Below, one piece after another: positions 43,811 to 51,987 of a DNA stretch of 64,000 bases; the stretch's first letter is position 1; each line of letters starts with the position of its first letter. The stretch comes from Nocardioides agri (GTDB taxonomy: Bacteria > Actinomycetota > Actinomycetes > Propionibacteriales > Nocardioidaceae). The stretch covers positions 91,491-155,490 of the forward strand of contig NZ_JACEIC010000004.1 in the NCBI RefSeq assembly GCF_013778305.1, in the 5' to 3' direction. The position numbers were made by a program, and so were the translations under genes. The notes beneath the pieces were generated by a model, which was given only the letters and a program-made list of their open reading frames with translations, made no database searches and was not told where the DNA came from.

Positions 43811-43847
43811 GGAACGGCCCCCGGGATGCTCTCCCAGGGGCCGTTCC
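43811..43847 (-). terminator. Terminator hairpin downstream of etfA
   Basis: GGAACGGCCCC (43811-43821) pairs with GGGGCCGTTCC (43837-43847), with an inner GGG/CCC helix after one mismatch. It is placed 31 bp after the etfA stop. The outer stem matches the hairpin at 23954. Confidence 0.75.
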
Positions 43848-43878
43848 ACGTCGCTCGACGGTCGATGCCGCCGCGGGC

Positions 43879-44844
43879 TCAGCCCTTGCGCTTGTTGATC
43901 TCCTCGGTGGCGGCCGGGAGGACGGTGTGGAGGTCCCCCACGACGCCGAAGTCGACGAGCTCGAAGATCGGGGCCTCCTCGTCCTTGTTGACGGCCACGA
44001 TGGTCTTCGAGGTCTGCATGCCGGCGCGGTGCTGGATGGCGCCGGAGATGCCGTTGGCGACGTAGAGCTGCGGCGAGACGGTCTTGCCGGTCTGGCCGAC
44101 CTGGAAGGTGTGCGGCTTCCAGCCGGAGTCGACGGCGGCACGCGAGGCACCCACCGCGGCGCCGAGCGCGTCGGCCAGGCCCTCGACGGGCTCGAAGTTG
44201 CCCCCGGTGCCACGACCACCGGAGACCACGATCGCGGCCTCGGTGAGCTCGGGACGACCGGTCGCCTGGCGCGGCTGCGCGGCGACGATCTGCGCCTTCT
44301 TCGCGGCGTCGGAGATCGTCGCGGTGAACTCCTCGACGGTGCCGGCGCCGGCGCCCTCCTCCGGGGCGGCCGAGTTCGGCTTCACCGTGATGATCGGGGT
44401 GCCCTTGGTGACCTTGCCGGTCAGCGTGAAGTTGCCGGCGAAGACGCTCTGGGTCACGACCCCCTCGGCGGAGACGTCGACGGCGTCGGTGATCAGGCCC
44501 GACTCGAGCTTGATCGACAGACGGGCGCCGATCTCCTTGCCCTCGCCCGAGGACGGGATCAGGATCGCGGCCACGCCCCCGCTTGACTGGGCCTTCTCGG
44601 CGAGCTGCTGCAGCACCTCGGCCTTCGGGGCCACCAGGTAGCCCTTGATCTGCGCGTCGTCGACGACGTAGACCTTCTCGGCGCCGTAGGCCTTGACCTT
44701 CTCGGCGACCTCGGCGGCCTTGTCGGCACCTCCGATGAAGACGGCCGAGGGCTCGCCGAGGCGCTTGGCGATCGCGAGGAGCTCGTACGTCGGCTTGCGG
44801 ACCGCGCCGTCGACGTGGTCGATGAGAACGAGAACTTCAGACAT
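43879..44844 (-). CDS. etfA: Electron transfer flavoprotein alpha subunit
   Basis: A 321-residue FixB/EtfA protein. It has an N-terminal ETF domain (SEVLVLIDHVDGAVRKPTYE) and a C-terminal FAD-binding domain with SGGRGTGG, QVGQTGKTVSPQLYVANGIS and SGAIQHRAGMQTSKTIVAVN. With EtfB it carries electrons from acyl-CoA dehydrogenases to the quinone pool. The ATG at 44844 lies 14 nt after the etfB stop. A longer upstream frame is antisense/shadow. Confidence 0.96.
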   Translation of the reverse strand: MSEVLVLIDHVDGAVRKPTYELLAIAKRLGEPSAVFIGGADKAAEVAEKVKAYGAEKVYVVDDAQIKGYLVAPKAEVLQQLAEKAQSSGGVAAILIPSSGEGKEIGARLSIKLESGLITDAVDVSAEGVVTQSVFAGNFTLTGKVTKGTPIITVKPNSAAPEEGAGAGTVEEFTATISDAAKKAQIVAAQPRQATGRPELTEAAIVVSGGRGTGGNFEPVEGLADALGAAVGASRAAVDSGWKPHTFQVGQTGKTVSPQLYVANGISGAIQHRAGMQTSKTIVAVNKDEEAPIFELVDFGVVGDLHTVLPAATEEINKRKG

Positions 44845-44857
44845 GGGTCGGCGCTCC

Positions 44858-45646
44858 TCAGATGAACTTCTTCGAGGCGAGGAACTCGACCAGCGCCGTG
44901 GCGCCCGAGCCGTCCTCGTCCTTGACGATCTCGCCGGCGGTGCGCGGCGGGCGGGCGGTGGTGTCGTCGACCGCGGTCCACGCGGCGTCGAGGCCGACCT
45001 GGCCGGCGTCGACACCGATGTCGCTGAGCGACCAGGTCTCGAGCGGCTTCTTCTTCGCGGCCATGATGCCCTTGAACGACGGGTAGCGGGCCTCACCCGA
45101 CTGGTCGGTCACGGAGAGGACCAGCGGCATCTGGCCGCCGATGACCTCGGTGGCGGTGTCGCCGTCGCGCTTGATGCGGACCTGGTCGCCCTGGGTCTCG
45201 ACGACCGCGGCGAGCGTGACCTGCGGCAGGCCGAGGCGCTCGGCCAGCATCGCCGGGACGACCCCGCCGGAGGCGTCGGTCGAGGCCATGCCGCACATGA
45301 CGACGTCGGGCTGGCCGATCTTCTCGATCGCCTTCGCGAGCACCAGCGAGGTGGCGGCGTAGTCGGAGCCGGCGATCGCCTCGTCGCTCACGTGGACGCC
45401 CTTGTCGACGCCCATCTGCAGCGCCTTGCGCACCGCGTCGACGGCCTTCTCCGGGCCGATGCACAGCGCGGTGACCTCGGTGTCGTCGCCGGCCTTCTCC
45501 TTCAGCTGGAGGGCCTGCTCCACGGCGTACTCGTCGAGCTCCGACAGGAGCCCGTCGACGCCGACGCGGTCAACGGTGTTGTCCGACTCGAACTGCCGGT
45601 CAGCAGTGGCGTCGGGGACGTACTTCACACAGACGACAATGTTCAT
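44858..45646 (-). CDS. etfB: Electron transfer flavoprotein beta subunit
   Basis: A 262-residue EtfB with the family start MNIVVCVKYVPDATADRQFE, ALQLKEKAGDDTEVTALCIG and the signature ALPLVLSVTDQ-like PLVLSVTDQSGEARYPSFKG. It forms a heterodimer with EtfA encoded downstream and binds AMP structurally. A TAGCCT box near 45700 on the minus strand is a possible promoter, leaving a leader of about 50 nt. Confidence 0.96.
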   Translation of the reverse strand: MNIVVCVKYVPDATADRQFESDNTVDRVGVDGLLSELDEYAVEQALQLKEKAGDDTEVTALCIGPEKAVDAVRKALQMGVDKGVHVSDEAIAGSDYAATSLVLAKAIEKIGQPDVVMCGMASTDASGGVVPAMLAERLGLPQVTLAAVVETQGDQVRIKRDGDTATEVIGGQMPLVLSVTDQSGEARYPSFKGIMAAKKKPLETWSLSDIGVDAGQVGLDAAWTAVDDTTARPPRTAGEIVKDEDGSGATALVEFLASKKFI

Positions 45647-45781
45647 GGTGGTGTGGCCTGGACGGCCCCTCCTGGGTTCGATCCACGGATGTGCTCGTGA
45701 GGCTACCGTCGCGTAGGACGTGCGGAAACTCGACGCAGGGTCGGATACGTCACAGCGACGCTGTCACGGTCGACCGAGGTG

Positions 45782-46147
45782 TCAGGGCCGGACGATCCGC
45801 TCCGCGATCCGGCCGACGACCAGGTAGGCGATCGCGGCGAGGCCCCAGTTGGCGAGCGCGTTCTTGGTCGCCGCGTCGCCCCCGCGGAAGGTGAAGATGC
45901 CGTTGCCGGGGTCGAACACTCCGAGGTCCAGGACGTCGGCGACGTCGAGCACGAAGGAGACCAGCGCGTTGTCCTGGTTGGCGTCCAGCGCGACCAGCAG
46001 CGCTGCGACAGCCAGGAAGAGCGCGCACACCACCGCGGCGAGCCAGATCAGCTGGGCCAGCCGCACCCGGAGTGCCTTGGTCGCACCCGCGCTCACGGTC
46101 TGCTCTCCACGCCGCAACCCGACCTTCTGCTCATCCGTCGCACCCAC
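45782..46147 (-). CDS. Hypothetical two-TM membrane protein
   Basis: A 121-residue protein with two hydrophobic helices (about 29-53 and 98-116) flanking an extracytoplasmic loop that contains DVADVLDLGVFDPGNGIFTF. The loop resembles small actinobacterial membrane proteins of unknown role. The start is a GTG at 46147 or a later in-frame codon. It lies 18 bp downstream of the enoyl-CoA hydratase gene and may be co-transcribed. Function unknown. Confidence 0.7.
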   Translation of the reverse strand: MGATDEQKVGLRRGEQTVSAGATKALRVRLAQLIWLAAVVCALFLAVAALLVALDANQDNALVSFVLDVADVLDLGVFDPGNGIFTFRGGDAATKNALANWGLAAIAYLVVGRIAERIVRP

Positions 46148-46165
46148 ATGTCCGCTCTGCCCCGT

Positions 46166-46945
46166 TCAGCGGCCGACGAAACGCGCCTTGCCGGGGCCGC
46201 TCTCCACGAACGACTGCATGCCGATCGTGCGGTCCTCGGTCGCGAACAGCGCGGCGAACTGCTGCCGCTCGATCTCCAGACCGGTCTCGAGGTCGACCTC
46301 GCTCCCCCGGTCCACCGCCTCCTTGGCCGCGCGCAGGGCGTACGACGCCGCACCGGCGAACTGCTTCGCCCAGGCGAGCGCCTCGTCGTACACGCTCTCG
46401 GCGGGCACGACGCGGTCGACCAGGCCGATCGCGAGCGCCTCGTCGGCCTTGACGAAGCGGCCGGTGAAGATCAGGTCCTTCGCCCTGCTCGGGCCCACCA
46501 GCCGCGTCAGCCGCTGGGTGCCGCCGGCGCCGGGGATGACGCCGAGCAGGATCTCGGGCTGGCCGAGCGTGGCGTTGTCGGCGGCGATCCGCACGTCCGC
46601 GCACAGGGCGAGCTCGCAGCCGCCGCCGAGCGCGTAGCCGGTCACGGCCGCGACGACGGGCTTGGGGATCCGGGCGACGGCGGTGAACGAGGACTGCAGG
46701 GCACCGGAGCGCTTGACCATGTCGGTGTAGGACATGTCCGCCATCTCCTTGATGTCCGCGCCGGCGGCGAAGACCCGCTCGCCGCCGTAGATGACGACCG
46801 CCTTGACGTCGTCGCGCTCGGCCGCCTCGGTGGCGGCAGCCCGGATCTCCTCCTGGACCTGGACGTTGAGAGCGTTCATCTTCGGACGGTCCAGCCGGAT
46901 CGTCCCGACACCGTCGGCCACCTCGAGTCGCACGAACTCGCCCAT
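46166..46945 (-). CDS. Enoyl-CoA hydratase/isomerase family protein
   Basis: A 259-residue crotonase-fold enzyme. Both catalytic glutamates are present, in GGGCELALCADVRIA and TLGQPEILLGVIPGAGGTQR, with the oxyanion-hole stretch FAAGADIKEM. It hydrates trans-2-enoyl-CoA in beta-oxidation. Together with the nearby etfBA genes this fits fatty-acid degradation. The ATG at 46945 was chosen from family length. It is divergent from glgX. Confidence 0.93.
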   Translation of the reverse strand: MGEFVRLEVADGVGTIRLDRPKMNALNVQVQEEIRAAATEAAERDDVKAVVIYGGERVFAAGADIKEMADMSYTDMVKRSGALQSSFTAVARIPKPVVAAVTGYALGGGCELALCADVRIAADNATLGQPEILLGVIPGAGGTQRLTRLVGPSRAKDLIFTGRFVKADEALAIGLVDRVVPAESVYDEALAWAKQFAGAASYALRAAKEAVDRGSEVDLETGLEIERQQFAALFATEDRTIGMQSFVESGPGKARFVGR

Positions 46946-47006
46946 CACGCACCACGCCTCTCGTCTCATCATCGGTCTCCGGCGCATTCTGCCGTCATCG
47001 TGAACA

Positions 47007-49172
47007 ATGGCGCGGGTGACCCCTGGACTGTGGCGCAGCCGCGACGAGCGCGCGCCGGTGTGGCCGGGGCGCAGCTGGCCGCTCGGCGCGACCTGGTCGG
47101 CGGACTCGACGAACTTCGCGGTGCACGCGCCGCGCGCGACCGCCGCGTGGGTCTGCGTCTTCGACGAGGACGGCGAGGAGGTGCGGCACCGGCTGACCGA
47201 GCAGACGCTCGGCATCTGGCACGGCGCGCTGCCCGACGTCTCGCCCGGCACCCGCTACGGCTTCCGGGTCAGCGGCCCGTGGGACCCCGACCAGGGTCTG
47301 CGCTTCAACGTCAACAAGCTGCTGCTCGACCCCTTCGCCCGCGCGGTGTCGGGTGACTTCGTGCCCGACCCGGCCACCTACGGCTTCGCGCCCGACGACC
47401 CGGACACGATGGACGACCGCGACTCCGCGCCGTACGTGCCCAAGAGCGTGGTCGTGGGCGACGACGGCTTCGACTGGGGCGACGACGCGCCGCCGCGCTA
47501 CCGCTGGCGCGACACCGTGATCTACGAGCTGCACGTCAAGGGCATGACCGCGCTCCACGACCGCGTGCCCGAGCGCCTGCGCGGCACGTACGCCGGGCTC
47601 GCGACGCCCGCGGTCGTCGACTACCTCAAGGACCTCGGCGTCACGGCGGTCGAGCTGCTGCCCATCCACCAGTTCGTGTCCGAGCCCGCGCTGACCGCGC
47701 GCGGCCTCACGAACTACTGGGGCTACAACTCCATCGGGTTCTTCGCCCCGCACGCGGCGTACTCCTCTGCGGGCGACCGCGGCCAGCAGGTGAGGGAGTT
47801 CAAGGCGATGGTGAAGGCGTTCCACGACGCCGGACTCGAGGTGATCCTCGACGTCGTCTACAACCACACCGCCGAGGCGGGCGCCGACGGGCCGACGCTG
47901 TCCTTCCGCGGGCTCGACGACCGCGGCTTCTACTGCCGGGTCGGCGACGGCGCGCTGGGCGAGTCCTTCGATGACACCTACTGGGACGTGACGGGGTGCG
48001 GCAACACCGTCAACGCGTCGAACCCGTTCGCGCTGCGGCTGATCCTCGACTCGCTGCGCTACTGGGTCACCGAGATGCACGTCGACGGCTTCCGCTTCGA
48101 CCTGATGTCGGCGCTCACCCGGGTGCACCACCGCGTCGACATGGGCAGCCACCTGCTGATGGCGATCGGCCAGGATCCGGTGCTGCGGCACGTCAAGCTG
48201 ATCGCCGAGCCGTGGGACGCGTCGATGGACGGCTACCGAGTCGGCGAGTTCCCGCCGCCCTGGGTCGAGTGGAACGACCAGTACCGCGACGAGATCCGTG
48301 ACTTCTGGCGCAACCGGTCCGGCGGGATCAGGACCGTCGCCACCCGGCTGGCCGGCTCCTCCGACCTCTACCTCGACGACGGGCGCTCGCCGTACGCCTC
48401 GATCAACCTGGTGACCGCGCACGACGGGTTCACGGCGCGCGACCTGGTGACCTACGAGCAGAAGCGCAACGAGGCCAACGGCGAGGGCAACCGCGACGGG
48501 ACCGACAACAACCGGTCCTGGAACTTCGGGCACGAGGGCGAGTCCGACGAGGCGGCGCTCGTCTCCGTGCGCCGTCGGCAGGCGGCGAACATCATGGCGA
48601 CGCTGTGCCTCTCCAACGGCGTCCCCATGATCACCGCCGGGGACGAGCGTGGCCGCACCCAGCGCGGCAACAACAACGCCTACGCCCAGGACAACGAGAC
48701 CTCGTGGATCGACTGGCGGCCCGACGACGCGTGGCTCGACGTCTACGAGGTCGTGAAGACCGCGCTGCGGCTGCGCCGCGAGCACCCGGCGCTGCGGCAG
48801 CGGCACTGGTTCGAGGGCCGGCCCACGATCCGCGGCGGCCCCAAGGACCTGGCCTGGCTGCACCCGTCGGGCCGCGAGATGGCCGGCGACGACTGGCACG
48901 ACCCCAACCTGCGCACGATCGGCATGTTCGTCTCGGGCGCCCCGCTCCGCTCCCCCGGTCCGCGCGGCGAGCAGCAGGTCGACAAGTCCTTCATGCTCTG
49001 GTTCAACTCCGACTGGGTGCCGGCCCGGCTCGCACTGCCGGAGAACGACTGGGTGCACGCCGGCGAGGTGGTGCTCTCCACCGACTTCCGGCTCCCCGTC
49101 GGCACCCACGTCCAGGCCGGGGACCGGATCGCCCTCGGCCGCCGTACGGTCGTCGTCTTCCGCGAGGTCTGA
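47007..49172 (+). CDS. glgX: Glycogen debranching enzyme (GlgX, isoamylase type)
   Basis: A 721-residue GH13_11 enzyme. A CBM48 domain (RSWPLGATWSADSTNFAVHA) is followed by the catalytic barrel with nucleophile Asp in GFRFDLMSAL, acid Glu in KLIAEPWD and transition-state Asp in VTAHDGFTARD. It cleaves alpha-1,6 branches of phosphorylase-limited glucan. The start could be the ATG 47007 or the GTG four codons in. It is convergent with glgP, consistent with joint glycogen breakdown. Confidence 0.94.
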   Translation: MARVTPGLWRSRDERAPVWPGRSWPLGATWSADSTNFAVHAPRATAAWVCVFDEDGEEVRHRLTEQTLGIWHGALPDVSPGTRYGFRVSGPWDPDQGLRFNVNKLLLDPFARAVSGDFVPDPATYGFAPDDPDTMDDRDSAPYVPKSVVVGDDGFDWGDDAPPRYRWRDTVIYELHVKGMTALHDRVPERLRGTYAGLATPAVVDYLKDLGVTAVELLPIHQFVSEPALTARGLTNYWGYNSIGFFAPHAAYSSAGDRGQQVREFKAMVKAFHDAGLEVILDVVYNHTAEAGADGPTLSFRGLDDRGFYCRVGDGALGESFDDTYWDVTGCGNTVNASNPFALRLILDSLRYWVTEMHVDGFRFDLMSALTRVHHRVDMGSHLLMAIGQDPVLRHVKLIAEPWDASMDGYRVGEFPPPWVEWNDQYRDEIRDFWRNRSGGIRTVATRLAGSSDLYLDDGRSPYASINLVTAHDGFTARDLVTYEQKRNEANGEGNRDGTDNNRSWNFGHEGESDEAALVSVRRRQAANIMATLCLSNGVPMITAGDERGRTQRGNNNAYAQDNETSWIDWRPDDAWLDVYEVVKTALRLRREHPALRQRHWFEGRPTIRGGPKDLAWLHPSGREMAGDDWHDPNLRTIGMFVSGAPLRSPGPRGEQQVDKSFMLWFNSDWVPARLALPENDWVHAGEVVLSTDFRLPVGTHVQAGDRIALGRRTVVVFREV

Positions 49173-49176
49173 GATG

Positions 49177-49259
49177 TTGAGTTGGGCCTAGGTCGCCGTC
49201 GAGTTGGGCCTCGTTCGCGACGAAGGCCCAACTCGAGCGTGACCGAGGCCCAACTCGAC
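49177..49259. repeat. Four-copy GAGTTGGGCC inverted/direct repeat between glgX and glgP
   Basis: The core GAGTTGGGCC(T) occurs twice in direct orientation (49177-49192 and 49198-49213) and twice inverted (49223-49236 and 49244-49259). Copies 2 and 4 form a perfect 16-bp inverted repeat. It probably acts as a bidirectional terminator of two convergent genes; the multiplication suggests a repeat family. Confidence 0.7.
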
Positions 49260-49261
49260 GG

Positions 49262-51847
49262 TTACGGCAGCGCGACGATGCCCAGCTCGGCCGGGGAGGC
49301 CAGCAGGTCGTTGCGCGGGATGATCCGCACCGTGTAGCCGAAGGAGCCGGAGCGGTCGAGGGCGAGGGTGCCGTCGAACCGGTGCCGGCCGGCCTCGTAG
49401 GACTCGGCCACGTGCAGCGACTCGATCCCCGTGTCGACGAGCTGGTCCTCGCCGGTGCTCCGGCCGTGGACGAGCTGGACGTCGACGTCGTCCGGGGTCA
49501 GGTCGCCGAGGCAGACGAACGCGCGGACGCTCATGGTGTCGCCGACCTCGGGAGCGTCGGCCACGCCGCTGCTCTCGACGTGCTCGACCCGCACGCTCGG
49601 CCAGCCGCCCTTGACCCTCTTCTTCCACGCCGCGAGCGTCGCCGCGCCGGCGTAGTCGGAGTTGAGCGCGTGGGCGGTGACGGCGGCCGGGGCGTAGAGC
49701 TGGCGCACGTAGTCGCGGACCATGCGGGTCGCGAGCACCTTGGGACCGAGCGACTTCAGCGTGTGCCGGGTCATCTCGAGCCAGCGCGTCGGAACGCCGT
49801 CGCCGTCGACGTCGTAGAAGCGCGGCGCCACGTCGTTCTCGATCAGGTCGTAGAGCGCCGCGGCCTCGAGGTCGTCGCGGTGGTCGACGTCGTCGACGCC
49901 ATCAGCGGTCGGGATCGCCCAGCCGTTGCTGCCGTCGTACCACTCGTCCCACCAGCCGTCGAGGATCGACAGGTTGAGGCCGCCGTTGAGCGCGGCCTTC
50001 ATGCCGGACGTGCCGCACGCCTCGTAGGGGCGCAGGGGGTTGTTGAGCCAGACGTCGCAGCCGGGGTAGAGCGGCTGCGCCATCGCGATGTCGTAGTTGG
50101 GCAGGTAGACGATCCGGTGCCGGATCTCCGGGTCGTCGGAGAGCCGGACGATGTCCTGGATCAGCTTCTTGCCGCCGTCGTCGGCCGGGTGCGCCTTGCC
50201 GGCGATCACGAGCTGGACGGGGCGCTCCGGGTGCAGCAGGAGGCTCTTGAGCCGCTCGGGGTCGCGCATCATCAGCGTGAGCCGCTTGTACGACGCAGCG
50301 CGCCGCGCGAAGCCGATCGTCAGCACGTCGGGGTCGAGGGCGTGGTCGATCCAGGAGAGCTCGGCCCGGGCGGCGCCGCGCTTCTCCCACGAGCGCCGCA
50401 GGCGGCGGCGGGCGTCGACGACGAGCTTCTCGCGCAGCACCCGCTTGGTCGCCCAGACGTCGGTGCCGGGCACCTTGTCGACGACGTCCCAGAACGCGTC
50501 GACGTCGTCGGACTCCTTGTCGACGCCCTGGCCGGCGGCGAGGTCGAACATCTCGCGCGCGACCCACGTCGGCGCGTGCACGCCGTTGGTGATCGAGCCG
50601 ATCGGCACCTCGGCCTCGTCGAACGCGGGCCACAGGCCCTGGAACATGTCGCGGCTGACGTGCCCGTGCAGCTGCGACACGCCGTTGGCGCGCTGCGCGA
50701 GCCGGAAGCCCATCACGGCCATGTTGAAGACCGCGGGGTCGCCGCCCTCGTAGTCCTCCGCACCGAGCGCGAGGATCCGCTCGACGGGGACGCCGGGGGT
50801 CGGGCCGACGCCGCTGAAGTACTGCTCGACCAGCGTCCGGGGGAACCGGTCGATGCCGGCCGGGACCGGGGTGTGGGTGGTGAAGACCGTCGAGGCCCGG
50901 CCCACCTCGAGGGCGGTCTCGAAGTCGAGGCGCGGGCCGCCCTCGGCGACCGTGAGCTCGCGGATCCGCTCGAGGCCGAGGAAGCCGGCGTGGCCCTCGT
51001 TGGTGTGGAACACATCGGGGGCCGGGTGGCCGGTGATCCGGGAGTAGGCGCGCAGCGCGCGCACGCCGCCGACGCCGAGCAGCAGCTCCTGGCGGAGCCG
51101 GTGCTCGCTGGTGCCGCCGTAGAGACGGTCGGTCACCTCGCGGTAGTGGTCGGGGTTGCCCTCGACGTCGGTGTCGAGCATCAGCAGCGGCACCCGGCCG
51201 ACGCTGGCCACCCAGATCCGGGCGAGCAGCTCGGGGCCGTCGGGCAGCGCGATGGTGATCAGCGCGCCCGCGCCGTTCTCCTCGCGGAGCAGCGAGATCG
51301 GCAGGCCGTCGGGGTCGAGGACGGGGTAGGTCTCCTGCTGCCAGCCCTCACGGGAGAGCGACTGCTTGAAGTAGCCGTGCCGGTAGAGCAGGCCGACGCC
51401 GACGATCGGGACGCCGAGGTCGCTGGCCGCCTTGAGGTGGTCGCCCGCCAGGATGCCGAGGCCGCCGGAGTACTGCGGCAGCACGGCGGTGATGCCGAAC
51501 TCCGGGGAGAAGTAGCCGATGGCCCGGGGCCCCGCGACGCCGGACGCGAGGCGGCGCTGGTACCAGCGGTCGCCGGTGAGGTACCGCTGGAGGTCGGCGT
51601 GGGCCGCGGCGAGGTGGTCGAGGAAGGACTGGTCCGCCGCCAGCTCCTCGAGGCGCTCGCGGCCGACGGCGCCGAGCAGGCCGACCGGGTCACGCCCGGT
51701 CGACTCCCACAGGTCGGGGTCGACGGCGGCGAAGACGTCCTGCGTCTCCGGGTGCCAGGACCAGCGCAGGTTCCCCGCCAGCTCGCTCAGCGCCGCAAGC
51801 GCTTCCGGCAGGACGGGACGGACGGTGAATCGACGAAAAGCACGCAC
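49262..51847 (-). CDS. glgP: Alpha-glucan phosphorylase
   Basis: An 861-residue GT35 phosphorylase of the actinobacterial type, opening with FRRFTVRPVLPEALAALSEL (DUF3417-like N-domain). The PLP-binding region is EACGTSGMKAALNGGLNLSI, and the YEGGDPAVFNMAVMGFRLAQ segment is typical. It releases glucose-1-phosphate from alpha-1,4-glucan. The start is taken as GTG 51847, since the frame continues into the divergent promoter region; no strong ribosome-binding site is seen. Confidence 0.93.
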   Translation of the reverse strand: MRAFRRFTVRPVLPEALAALSELAGNLRWSWHPETQDVFAAVDPDLWESTGRDPVGLLGAVGRERLEELAADQSFLDHLAAAHADLQRYLTGDRWYQRRLASGVAGPRAIGYFSPEFGITAVLPQYSGGLGILAGDHLKAASDLGVPIVGVGLLYRHGYFKQSLSREGWQQETYPVLDPDGLPISLLREENGAGALITIALPDGPELLARIWVASVGRVPLLMLDTDVEGNPDHYREVTDRLYGGTSEHRLRQELLLGVGGVRALRAYSRITGHPAPDVFHTNEGHAGFLGLERIRELTVAEGGPRLDFETALEVGRASTVFTTHTPVPAGIDRFPRTLVEQYFSGVGPTPGVPVERILALGAEDYEGGDPAVFNMAVMGFRLAQRANGVSQLHGHVSRDMFQGLWPAFDEAEVPIGSITNGVHAPTWVAREMFDLAAGQGVDKESDDVDAFWDVVDKVPGTDVWATKRVLREKLVVDARRRLRRSWEKRGAARAELSWIDHALDPDVLTIGFARRAASYKRLTLMMRDPERLKSLLLHPERPVQLVIAGKAHPADDGGKKLIQDIVRLSDDPEIRHRIVYLPNYDIAMAQPLYPGCDVWLNNPLRPYEACGTSGMKAALNGGLNLSILDGWWDEWYDGSNGWAIPTADGVDDVDHRDDLEAAALYDLIENDVAPRFYDVDGDGVPTRWLEMTRHTLKSLGPKVLATRMVRDYVRQLYAPAAVTAHALNSDYAGAATLAAWKKRVKGGWPSVRVEHVESSGVADAPEVGDTMSVRAFVCLGDLTPDDVDVQLVHGRSTGEDQLVDTGIESLHVAESYEAGRHRFDGTLALDRSGSFGYTVRIIPRNDLLASPAELGIVALP

Positions 51848-51987
51848 GGAACGGGACGGTACCGCGCCTTCCTTGGAACGATCAAAGTTCGGGGCCCAAC
51901 GTCCCCTGGTCCAGACCGGAGGTCCCGTCCGGCCACCGTCCCGGACGGGTCCACATAACGAACGCCCGCGTCCGCCGTTGGGCTGGC

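Noticed and set aside
43745..43849. Longer N-terminus for the ClC gene
   Set aside because: The extra frame runs through a terminator hairpin and a TAGGCT promoter box, and adds Pro/Arg-rich sequence unlike a ClC start.
45751..45765. ACAGCG-A-CGCTGT hairpin after the two-TM protein gene
   Set aside because: Only six base pairs around a single base, so not convincing as a terminator.
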